Shown here piece after piece: positions 1 to 5,932 of a DNA stretch of 5,934 bases; the stretch's first letter is position 1; each line of letters begins with the position of its first letter. Under the pieces are notes generated by a model. The model was not told the DNA's origin. It was given only the letters and a program-made list of their open reading frames with translations, and did no database searches. The DNA is from Oscillospiraceae bacterium (lineage in GTDB: Bacteria > Bacillota > Clostridia > Oscillospirales > Acutalibacteraceae), in the NCBI GenBank assembly GCA_029004655.1, contig JAQVYP010000111.1, positions 1-5,934 on the forward strand, written 5' to 3'. The position numbers were made by a program, and so were the translations under genes.

Positions 1-8
1 TATATCAT
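1..8 (-). CDS. Possible start of a divergent gene running off the left edge
   Basis: On the minus strand an ATG (bases 8-6) is preceded by GAAGGA (bases 21-16) with a 7-nt gap, a good Gram-positive ribosome site. An extended -10 (TGG-TATAAT, bases 36-28) lies just upstream. Only about two codons are inside the window, so the product cannot be identified. If the inverted repeat at 44-83 is a BirA-type operator, a biotin gene such as bioY or birA would be a natural guess, but that is inference only. The call rests on signal arrangement, not coding content. Confidence 0.33.
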
Positions 9-27
9 AATTAATTCCTTCAATTAT

Positions 28-36
28 ATTATACCA
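28..36 (-). promoter_or_regulatory. Extended -10 promoter for the divergent left-edge gene
   Basis: Read on the minus strand, bases 36-28 are TGGTATAAT, a consensus TATAAT with the TGn extension. No good -35 hexamer sits 16-18 bp upstream. The -35 region coincides with the left arm of the inverted repeat at 44-83, so a protein bound there could block this promoter. The predicted start site falls very close to the ribosome site at 21-16, making the leader unusually short, which lowers confidence. Confidence 0.35.
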
Positions 37-43
37 TTCCCTT

Positions 44-83
44 ATTGTAAACAAATTTAATTCAAGTTATCATTGTTTACAAT
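44..83. promoter_or_regulatory. Perfect 11-bp inverted repeat, candidate repressor operator
   Basis: ATTGTAAACAA (44-54) and its exact reverse complement TTGTTTACAAT (73-83) are separated by 18 bp. The second arm extended by one base (72-83, ATTGT-TT-ACAAT) is itself almost a palindrome, and 44-55 is the same with one mismatch, so this could also be read as two adjacent ATTGTnnACAAT sites 28 bp apart centre to centre. The TTGTAAAC...GTTTACAA arms resemble the BirA (biotin repressor) operator known from many bacteria, TTGTAAACC-N14/15-GGTTTACAA. Here the gap between the 8-mers is 22 bp rather than 16-17 and the inner CC/GG is absent, so the assignment is tentative. It lies between two divergent promoters. 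Confidence 0.5.
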
Positions 84-106
84 TATTTCTTTATTTTTTA
101 CTGTTT

Positions 107-117
107 TATGTTATAAT
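107..117 (+). promoter_or_regulatory. Extended -10 promoter, probably for secA
   Basis: TATG-T-TATAAT (107-117) is a consensus -10 box with the TRTGn extension common in Firmicute sigma-A promoters. The -35 position (about 88-94) is T-rich and not consensus, which an extended -10 can tolerate. Transcription would start near 124, giving a secA leader of about 220 nt that contains the whole inverted-repeat element at 130-297. No better promoter was seen between that element and the secA start. Confidence 0.5.
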
Positions 118-129
118 GATAATATTGTA

Positions 130-297
130 TGTTTGATACTAATTCCAACTAAAAATCGCTCAATCTAAGATACCTTTTGATTGCGAAACTGCGTTGTAGT
201 GCCTTGCGGGCCATAACTCACTTTCTTTCTCCGCCTTGACTCACAAACAAAATCCTCGCAAATCATTGGGCGCTTTTTAGTTGAAAATAGTATAAAC
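130..297. repeat. MITE-like element with 33-bp imperfect inverted ends (possible structured leader RNA)
   Basis: Bases 131-164 match the reverse complement of 265-297 at 29 of 33 aligned positions with one single-base gap. The shared core is CAACTAAAAA (146-155) against TTTTTAGTTG (274-283). A second inner stem pairs GATTGCGA (179-186) with TCGCAAATC (256-264), one base bulged. The interior is about 52% GC over 181-240, against about 18% over 1-60, so it looks foreign to its flanks. It contains a 10/12 direct repeat, GCCATAACTCAC (210-221) and GCCTTGACTCAC (233-244), and no credible ORF. A TA dinucleotide lies immediately outside each end (128-129 and 298-299), which could be a target-site duplication of the IS630/mariner type, although TA is common in such DNA. 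The alternative is a cis-acting RNA: as a transcript it would fold into one long hairpin. Confidence 0.55.
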
Positions 298-330
298 TAG
301 CTAAATCGTTTAGATACTTTTTTATATATG

Positions 331-338
331 AAAAGGAG
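331..338 (+). promoter_or_regulatory. Ribosome binding site of secA
   Basis: AAAAGGAG precedes the ATG at 348 with a 9-nt gap, fixing the secA start. The nearer upstream ATG at 328 is out of frame with secA and has no ribosome site of its own. Confidence 0.85.
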
Positions 339-347
339 ATCTTCCCT

Positions 348-3074
348 ATGGGGCTTTTGAAAAAACTATTTGGTAATTACAGCGAAAAAGAAATAAAGCG
401 CATTTTGCCTCTCCAGCAGTCAGTTATGGATCTGGAGGAAAAATATAAAGCCATGAGCGATGATCAGCTTCGTTCGATGACAGATGAGCTAAAAGAACAG
501 CTGGAAAACGGCGCATCGCTTGATTCACTGTTGCCTGATGCTTTTGCAGTCTGCCGTGAAGCCAGCTGGCGTGTGCTTTCAATGCGTCACTTCCCGGTTC
601 AAATTTTGGGCGGTATTATTTTGCATCAAGGCAGAATCAGCGAAATGAAAACCGGTGAAGGCAAAACCTTGGTGGCAACCCTTCCCGCATATCTCAACGC
701 ACTAACCGGCAAGGGCGTTCACATCGTCACAGTTAATGACTATTTAGCGCGTCGTGACAGCGAGTGGATGGGCAAGGTTTATAACTTTTTAGGAATGACA
801 GTTGGTCTAGTTGTTCCGGGCATGACCAACGAAGATAAAAAGTTTGCTTATTCTGCTGATATTACCTATTGCACAAATAATGAGCTTGGATTTGATTATC
901 TGCGTGATAACATGGTCACTTATAAGGAAAACAAAGTCCAGCGTGGTCACAATTTTGCAATAGTTGATGAGGTCGACTCTATCTTAATTGATGAAGCCAG
1001 AACTCCTCTTATTATTTCCGGTAAAGGTGATAAATCAACAGATCTTTATGATCGAGCAAATAAGTTTGCAAAGAGCCTTAAGGTTGTAATAGTTCGTGAA
1101 GTAGACAATAAGCAAACCGATGAACAATTGCAATTCGACGGTGATTATGTTGTTGATGAAAAAGCCAAAACCTGTACTTTAACTCCAGAAGGCGTGGCCA
1201 AAGCAGAGGCATATTTTTCTATCAGCAACCTTAATGACGCAGAAAATATGACCATTGCCCATCATGTAAATCAAGCTATCCGTGCACACGGAATTATGAA
1301 ACGTGATGTTGATTATGTTGTTAAAGACGGCGAGGTTCTCATCGTTGATGAATTCACCGGTCGTTTAATGATTGGCAGACGTTATAATGAAGGTCTTCAT
1401 CAAGCAATCGAAGCCAAAGAGGGTGTTAAGGTAGCCCACGAGTCAAAAACTCTGGCAACCATCACATTCCAGAACTTCTTCCGCCTGTATGAAAAACTTT
1501 CCGGTATGACAGGTACTGCCATGACAGAGGAAGTGGAATTTCGCGAGATTTATAAACTGGATGTTATTGAAATTCCTACTAATCAGCCTCTTGCCCGCGT
1601 TGACAATGCCGATATTATTTTTAAAACAGAAAAAGCAAAGTTTAATGCAGTGGTTAATGATATTGAGGAAAGACACGCAAAAGGTCAACCTGTTTTGGTT
1701 GGTACTATTACAATTGAAAAATCTGAAGAATTAAGTTCTATGCTAAAACGCCGCGGAATTCAGCACAACGTACTTAACGCTAAATATCACGAAAAAGAAG
1801 CCGAAATTATTGCTCAGGCCGGAAAATACGGTGCCGTTACAATCGCCACCAACATGGCAGGCCGTGGTACTGATATTATGCTTGGCGGTAATGCTGAATA
1901 TCTTGCAAAATCCGATCTACGCAAGAAAGGATATAGCGAGGAGCTCATCTCAGATGCTACCGGTTTTGCTGAAACAGATGATGTCGAGATCTTAGAAGCA
2001 AGAGAATTATTTAAAGAATTTAACGCGAAACACAAAAGCGAAATTGCACCTGAAGCCGAAAAGGTCAAACAAGCCGGTGGCCTTTGCATCATAGGCACAG
2101 AAAGGCACGAATCTCGCCGTATTGATAACCAGTTGCGCGGGCGTGCCGGACGTCAGGGAGATCCGGGTGAAAGCCGCTTTTATATTTCACTTGAAGATGA
2201 CCTTATGCGTTTGTTTGGTGGAGAGCGAATTTTCAATCTGATGGAATCCCTTAAAGTTGACGAAAATATGCCGCTTGAAACAGGTATCTTGTCACGTTCT
2301 ATTGAGGGAGCACAGCAAAAAGTTGAATCTCGTAACTTTGGAATCCGTAAAAACGTCTTAGAATATGATGACGTTATGAACAAACAACGTGAGTTGATTT
2401 ACAGTCAGCGTAACCAGGTCCTTGATGGTAATGATCTTAAAGAATCAATTGTTAAAATGATTTTTGACACGATTGACGATGCTGCCAACCGTTTCCTTTC
2501 GAATGATGCTGTTCATGATAATTGGAATCTGGAAGGTATGCGTGACTTTTTCCTTGGATGGATTACCACTACCGACGACTTGAAATATGACACCGAGACA
2601 TTGGGCGAAATATCAAGAAAAGAAATTGCTCAGCAGCTAAAAGACAAGGCCAACGCTATTTATGATGCTCGTGAAGGCGAGTTTGGCGACGACCTTATGA
2701 GAGAAATCGAGCGCGTAATGTTGCTGCGAAGTGTTGATACTCACTGGATGGACCACATTGATGCAATGGATGAATTGCGCAGGGGAATCGGCCTGAGAGC
2801 TTATGGTCAGCATGACCCAGTTGTGGAATATCGTAACGAGGGTTATGATATGTTTAACTCAATGACCGAATCTATAAGAGAAGAAACTGCAAAACTCATG
2901 TTAACCGTGCGTGTTAAAAAGAACGAAGAGGTTAAACGTGAAAAGGTTGCAGAGGAAATCAGAGAGCCTGTTTCAACAACTGTTCGGGGAACCGGCATGG
3001 TAAGCAAGAATTCCCTTTGCCCTTGTGGCAGCGGAAAAAAATATAAACGCTGTTGCGGAAAAGATGAAGCCTAA
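348..3074 (+). CDS. secA: Protein translocase ATPase subunit SecA
   Basis: Complete 908-residue SecA, the cytoplasmic and membrane-peripheral ATPase that drives unfolded preproteins through SecYEG. NBD1 carries Walker A (MKTGEGKT, residues 100-107) and Walker B (DEVD, 207-210). The preprotein cross-linking domain spans roughly 226-375, and the TGT motif is at 388-390. NBD2 carries GRGTD (505-509) and the arginine-rich motif QLRGRAGRQGDPG (595-607). The scaffold and two-helix finger follow, with the finger-tip tyrosine of the LRAY motif at about 819. The C-terminus ends in a CxCx8CC zinc site (C891, C893, C902, C903), which in other SecAs contacts SecB or membrane/ribosome. The length is nearer E. 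coli (901) than B. subtilis (841), largely because of a roughly 62-residue insertion at 515-576 in NBD2, in the place of the E. coli VAR subdomain. It is apparently monocistronic: promoter upstream, terminator at 3108-3139. The frame is intact and no key residue is missing. Confidence 0.98.
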   Translation: MGLLKKLFGNYSEKEIKRILPLQQSVMDLEEKYKAMSDDQLRSMTDELKEQLENGASLDSLLPDAFAVCREASWRVLSMRHFPVQILGGIILHQGRISEMKTGEGKTLVATLPAYLNALTGKGVHIVTVNDYLARRDSEWMGKVYNFLGMTVGLVVPGMTNEDKKFAYSADITYCTNNELGFDYLRDNMVTYKENKVQRGHNFAIVDEVDSILIDEARTPLIISGKGDKSTDLYDRANKFAKSLKVVIVREVDNKQTDEQLQFDGDYVVDEKAKTCTLTPEGVAKAEAYFSISNLNDAENMTIAHHVNQAIRAHGIMKRDVDYVVKDGEVLIVDEFTGRLMIGRRYNEGLHQAIEAKEGVKVAHESKTLATITFQNFFRLYEKLSGMTGTAMTEEVEFREIYKLDVIEIPTNQPLARVDNADIIFKTEKAKFNAVVNDIEERHAKGQPVLVGTITIEKSEELSSMLKRRGIQHNVLNAKYHEKEAEIIAQAGKYGAVTIATNMAGRGTDIMLGGNAEYLAKSDLRKKGYSEELISDATGFAETDDVEILEARELFKEFNAKHKSEIAPEAEKVKQAGGLCIIGTERHESRRIDNQLRGRAGRQGDPGESRFYISLEDDLMRLFGGERIFNLMESLKVDENMPLETGILSRSIEGAQQKVESRNFGIRKNVLEYDDVMNKQRELIYSQRNQVLDGNDLKESIVKMIFDTIDDAANRFLSNDAVHDNWNLEGMRDFFLGWITTTDDLKYDTETLGEISRKEIAQQLKDKANAIYDAREGEFGDDLMREIERVMLLRSVDTHWMDHIDAMDELRRGIGLRAYGQHDPVVEYRNEGYDMFNSMTESIREETAKLMLTVRVKKNEEVKREKVAEEIREPVSTTVRGTGMVSKNSLCPCGSGKKYKRCCGKDEA

Positions 3075-3107
3075 TTAACTTTATCAAATTATTGCTTTAA
3101 TTAAATA

Positions 3108-3139
3108 GCTCTCAAGACTATACACTTGAGGGCTTTTTT
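3108..3139 (+). terminator. Intrinsic terminator after secA
   Basis: GCTCTCAAG (3108-3116) pairs with CTTGAGGGC (3125-3133) as a 9-bp stem with one G-U wobble and an 8-nt loop, followed directly by six T residues (3134-3139). It begins 33 nt after the secA stop. It separates secA from the M16 genes, consistent with those genes having their own promoter. Confidence 0.88.
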
Positions 3140-3225
3140 CATCATTGATTTTTGCATTCATATTTAATACGATAAGTTAGTTCATATACAAATTATTAAA
3201 ATACTATTAATAATACCGTATCATC

Positions 3226-3254
3226 TGGTTATAATTTTAAATATGTGCTACAAT
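3226..3254 (+). promoter_or_regulatory. Promoter of the M16 peptidase operon
   Basis: The -10 box TACAAT (3249-3254) is preceded by TGTGC, giving the extended TRTGn form. A weak -35 (TGGTTA, 3226-3231, three of six matches) sits at the ideal 17-bp spacing. Transcription would start near 3261, leaving a leader of about 37 nt that contains the hairpin at 3271-3285. The bases between the secA terminator and this box (3140-3225) are AT-rich and hold no ORF that I can support. Confidence 0.5.
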
Positions 3255-3270
3255 AACTAAATAACAAAAT

Positions 3271-3290
3271 TTGGGACTTTCCCAAGGAGG
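3271..3290 (+). promoter_or_regulatory. yfmF: Hairpin abutting the yfmF ribosome binding site
   Basis: TTGGGA (3271-3276) and TCCCAA (3280-3285) form a perfect 6-bp stem with a 3-nt CTT loop, extendable by a U-G pair (3270-3286). The 3' arm shares its AA with the ribosome site AAGGAGG (3284-3290), which lies 7 nt before the ATG at 3298. The hairpin may stabilise the 5' end of the transcript or tune ribosome access. The GGAGG core itself stays mostly unpaired, so strong blocking is not expected. Confidence 0.55.
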
Positions 3291-3297
3291 TCTATAA

Positions 3298-4572
3298 ATG
3301 GAAATAACTCAGCTAGCTTCCGGAGTTACATTAAGATTTATTCAAAATAATCGTTTTAAAACAACAATGATTTCAATATGCTTTTATTTACCACTTAATA
3401 AGAATACCGTTTCTGTAGAAGCATTAATACCAAAGGTTATGACCGCACAAAGCCCTAAATATAAGGATTTTTCAGAAATAAATCGTCGTCTGGATTCATT
3501 GTATGGAGCAGTTTTGTCAACTAACGTTGATAAACTTGGGGATCTGCATGAAATAAGATTTGCGGTTTCTGCTCTAAGTGACAGATATACTTTGGAGAAC
3601 AGTGGCGCTCTTTCCGGTGTCACAGAATTGTTAAGCGAGCTTTTGTTTTCACAATATTTAAGTGGACAAAAATATGAGGATAGTGTTTTGACCCGCGAAA
3701 AAAGACTTCTTACGGAGGAAATAAATAGCGAAATAAATGATAAGCGGCGTTACGCTCGCCAGAGGTGTGAGCAGGAAATGTGCAGTGGGGAGCCATATGG
3801 TCTACCTGCACATGGCACAATAGAGGGTGTCAAAGCAATTGATGATGATTGTTTATACAAACAAATCGAAATGATGCTAAAAACCGCATATGTTAATATT
3901 CAAATTACCGGCGAAAAACTGCCCGCAGGAATTTTAGAAACTTTTAAACAAAGCTTTTCTAAAATTCAAAGGGATTATCAGACCTTGAACAAAGATATAA
4001 TTAACCCTGCAGAAACACTTGAAACTATTGTTGAAAAAATGGACGTCAAGCAAGGCAAACTTGTTATGGGGCTGAGATCCGCTAGTGTCGGCAATGATGA
4101 GCAGACAATAAGCACCATGGTAATGGGAGACTTGTTCGGCGGCGGCCCATATTCAAAGTTGTTTTGTAATGTTCGCGAAAAATTGAGCCTTTGCTATTAT
4201 TGCTCAGCCCGCTCTGTCCGTAGAAAAGGTTTAATATTTGTTGAAAGTGGTGTTGAAAAGCAAAATACCGAACGTGCAAAAGAAGAAATTATCAATCAAT
4301 TTAATGCAGTTAAAAGTGGAGATTTCACGGCAGAAAACCTTGCAGAATCAACTCGCTCTTTGAGCGATTCTGTTAAATCGGTGTCGGATGATTTGTCTAG
4401 TTTGGACCGTTGGTATTCAACAAGAACTTTTGAAGAGAACCCACTGTCGCCTGAGGGTTTCGCAAAGAAAATTTCTTTGGTAACCGCAGATGACGTCAAA
4501 GAATCTGCAAACAGGTTTTTGCTGGACACTGTCTATATTATTGAGCCAAAGGAGGAGCTGGAAAATGAATAA
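3298..4572 (+). CDS. yfmF: M16 peptidase homologue, YmfF/YfmF-type, non-zinc subunit
   Basis: A 424-residue protein of the M16 (insulinase/pitrilysin/processing peptidase) fold. The N-terminal half holds the hallmark stretch ALIPKVM (42-48) followed by LDSLYGA (65-71). This is the region where active members carry HxxEH, and that motif is absent, so the subunit should not bind catalytic zinc. The C-terminal domain keeps the substrate-binding glycine-rich loop GGGPYSKLF (281-289) and the R/Y pair R293 and Y300 within VREKLSLCY. The protein following it has the complementary set, so the two probably form a heterodimeric peptidase, as known for split M16B pairs. B. subtilis homologues are ymfF/ymfH; current databases label this family YfmF, 'EF-P 5-aminopentanol modification-associated', a name taken from the Bacillus operon, not proof of that role here. 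No signal peptide or membrane helix is visible, suggesting a cytoplasmic location. The start is fixed by AAGGAGG 7 nt upstream. Confidence 0.88.
   Translation: MEITQLASGVTLRFIQNNRFKTTMISICFYLPLNKNTVSVEALIPKVMTAQSPKYKDFSEINRRLDSLYGAVLSTNVDKLGDLHEIRFAVSALSDRYTLENSGALSGVTELLSELLFSQYLSGQKYEDSVLTREKRLLTEEINSEINDKRRYARQRCEQEMCSGEPYGLPAHGTIEGVKAIDDDCLYKQIEMMLKTAYVNIQITGEKLPAGILETFKQSFSKIQRDYQTLNKDIINPAETLETIVEKMDVKQGKLVMGLRSASVGNDEQTISTMVMGDLFGGGPYSKLFCNVREKLSLCYYCSARSVRRKGLIFVESGVEKQNTERAKEEIINQFNAVKSGDFTAENLAESTRSLSDSVKSVSDDLSSLDRWYSTRTFEENPLSPEGFAKKISLVTADDVKESANRFLLDTVYIIEPKEELENE
4548..4555 (+). promoter_or_regulatory. yfmH: Internal ribosome binding site that sets the yfmH start
   Basis: AAAGGAGG lies inside the end of the preceding gene, 9 nt before the ATG at 4565. 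The same frame stays open upstream to an ATG at 4490, but that start has no comparable ribosome site and would add 25 residues unlike the family N-terminus. The 8-nt overlap with the upstream stop (4570-4572) suggests coupled translation of the two subunits. Confidence 0.85.
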
Positions 4573-5833
4573 AACCTTGGTGCATACAAATTTGCTTGAC
4601 GAAACTTGCATCGTGGCGCAGCATGAGTCGGGATTACAAATTTTAATTTGTGAAAAGCCTGAGTATTCATCGAGTTTTGCAATTTTCGGAACACGATATG
4701 GCTCAATTGACACTGAATTTTCCAGAGATGGCGGAAAACTTCATACAGTACCCGAAGGAATTGCTCATTTTCTTGAGCATAAGCTTTTTGAAAGTGAAGA
4801 CGGAGATGCATTTTCAAAGTATGCAAAGACGGGTGCCTCTGCCAACGCATACACTTCATTCGACCGCACTTGTTATTTATTTGGCTGCTCGGATAATTTC
4901 GACGCAAATCTTGATATTTTGTTGAATTTTGTCAGGTCGCCATATTTTACCCCGGAAACGGTAAAAAAAGAGCAAGGCATAATCGGTCAGGAAATCAGAA
5001 TGTATGATGACAGCGCTGATTGGAGGGTTATGTTTAATCTTTTGACCGTTCTGTATCATAATCACCCCGTTAAAATTGATATTGCAGGAACAATAGATTC
5101 AATTTCCAAAATTGATGATAAACTCCTGTATGAATGTTATAATACCTTTTACAATCCTTCCAATATGTTTATTTGCGTTGCGGGCAATGTAAATTCCGAT
5201 GAAATTCTGGACAAGGTTCAAAACACAATAAAAGATTTCAAAAAAGTGGACATTACACGCTCAAACTTTGATGAACCACAAAGTATTGTAAAAAACTATA
5301 TTGACAAAAAGATGTCAGTTGCTATGCCACTGTTTTGCATTGGAATAAAGGATAAAATTGATTCGCCACAGAGGTCGGCACATGAAATAGCGGTAAGCGA
5401 AGTGCTCGCAGCCATAATTTCAAGTGATTCATCCTCTCTTTATAAGAAACTTCTTGACAAGGGCCTCATCAACAAAGAGTTCGGCGGAGAATATTTTTAT
5501 GGTTACAATTATTCCGCCTTTATTTTTCAGGGCGAGTCCAAAGACCCACAGGCAGTGACAGATGAATTCAAAGAAGAAATAACTCGAATTAAGAATTTTG
5601 GCATTAATGAAGAAATGTTCAATTGTGCAAAAAACAGTTTGTATGGGCGAGCTGTGCGCCGCTTTAACAACGTGGAAGATATTGTGTCTGTGCTTGTTAA
5701 CAGTGTAATGAATAATAGTGGCCCTTTTGCTGCAAGTGAAGAATTAAGCTCTGTCACAGTCGAAGATATCATGAGCCGTATAAACGAAATAGACCTTGAA
5801 AATATGGCACTTTCCGTAATTTCACCGATGTAA
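4565..5833 (+). CDS. yfmH: M16 zinc metallopeptidase, YmfH/YfmH-type, catalytic subunit
   Basis: A 422-residue M16-family protein with an intact active site: HFLEH (H68, E71 as general base, H72) and a downstream E136/E143 pair in the EQGIIGQE context, E143 being the expected third zinc ligand by comparison with mitochondrial processing peptidase. The substrate-binding strand GASANAYTSFD (90-100) is typical of the family. The C-terminal domain (about 210-422) has SSLYKKLLDKGLIN (290-303), where the canonical R and Y of the R/Y pair are replaced by L297 and N303; the upstream subunit supplies that pair. It should cleave peptides or small proteins in a closed chamber formed with the first subunit; the substrate is unknown. 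No signal peptide is seen. Bacillus relatives (ymfH) sit beside an EF-P modification gene, and AlbE/AlbF in subtilosin production are related split pairs, so roles in peptide maturation or clearance are both possible. Full length, no damage. Confidence 0.9.
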   Translation: MNKTLVHTNLLDETCIVAQHESGLQILICEKPEYSSSFAIFGTRYGSIDTEFSRDGGKLHTVPEGIAHFLEHKLFESEDGDAFSKYAKTGASANAYTSFDRTCYLFGCSDNFDANLDILLNFVRSPYFTPETVKKEQGIIGQEIRMYDDSADWRVMFNLLTVLYHNHPVKIDIAGTIDSISKIDDKLLYECYNTFYNPSNMFICVAGNVNSDEILDKVQNTIKDFKKVDITRSNFDEPQSIVKNYIDKKMSVAMPLFCIGIKDKIDSPQRSAHEIAVSEVLAAIISSDSSSLYKKLLDKGLINKEFGGEYFYGYNYSAFIFQGESKDPQAVTDEFKEEITRIKNFGINEEMFNCAKNSLYGRAVRRFNNVEDIVSVLVNSVMNNSGPFAASEELSSVTVEDIMSRINEIDLENMALSVISPM

Positions 5834-5835
5834 TC

Positions 5836-5853
5836 TCCGTCTTTCGGGACGGA
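5836..5853 (+). other. UUCG-loop hairpin just after yfmH, weak terminator candidate
   Basis: TCCGTCT (5836-5842) pairs with GGACGGA (5847-5853), closed by a U-G wobble around a TTCG loop, and begins 2 nt after the stop codon. The bases that follow are AT-rich but lack a T run, so it does not meet the intrinsic-terminator pattern. It could be a 3'-end stabiliser against exonucleases or a Rho-linked end. The following 48 bases (5854-5901) show nothing else recognisable. Confidence 0.45.
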
Positions 5854-5901
5854 TACATAATAAAATTAAATTTATCTATTTTCTACTCTGTGTGTTTAGG
5901 G

Positions 5902-5932
5902 TATAATAATCACATAATCTGTGATTATTATA
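5902..5932. promoter_or_regulatory. Perfect 13-bp inverted repeat overlapping a -10 box (promoter/operator of the next gene)
   Basis: TATAATAATCACA (5902-5914) and TGTGATTATTATA (5920-5932) are exact reverse complements separated by 5 bp. The first six bases are a consensus TATAAT; the predicted start site for rightward transcription (about 5914) falls inside the repeat, so a bound dimeric repressor would block it. By symmetry a TATAAT also faces left on the minus strand. The -35 position is poor (TTTTCT, 5879-5884). The gene served would lie beyond the window. The alternative is an AT-rich RNA hairpin. Confidence 0.5.

Noticed and set aside
116..360. Tiny ORFs in the secA leader (ATGs at 116, 129 and 328) as a SecM-like arrest peptide
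   Set aside because: They encode only 6, 7 and 10 residues, lack ribosome sites, and show no arrest-like sequence; the one at 328 merely overlaps the secA start out of frame.
1443..2383. Several minus-strand and alternate-frame ORFs of 60-95 codons inside secA
   Set aside because: They lie wholly within a strongly conserved SecA reading frame, lack ribosome sites and resemble no family; they are frame shadows.
3192..3214. ATTATTAA / TTAATAAT inverted repeat upstream of the M16 promoter
   Set aside because: It is only 8 bp and made purely of A and T in a very AT-rich spacer, so chance is a sufficient explanation.
3140..3225. Search for a small gene, tRNA or riboswitch between the secA terminator and the M16 promoter
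   Set aside because: No ORF with a ribosome site, no cloverleaf and no conserved riboswitch core was visible.
4490..4564. Upstream in-frame extension of the second M16 gene to an ATG at 4490
   Set aside because: It would overlap the first M16 gene by 83 nt, has no good ribosome site, and adds 25 residues that do not look like the family N-terminus, whereas 4565 has AAAGGAGG at ideal spacing.
4533..4925. Minus-strand ORF of 124 codons and plus-strand ORF of 91 codons inside the second M16 gene
   Set aside because: Both overlap the conserved HxxEH region of a real gene and have low-complexity or implausible composition.
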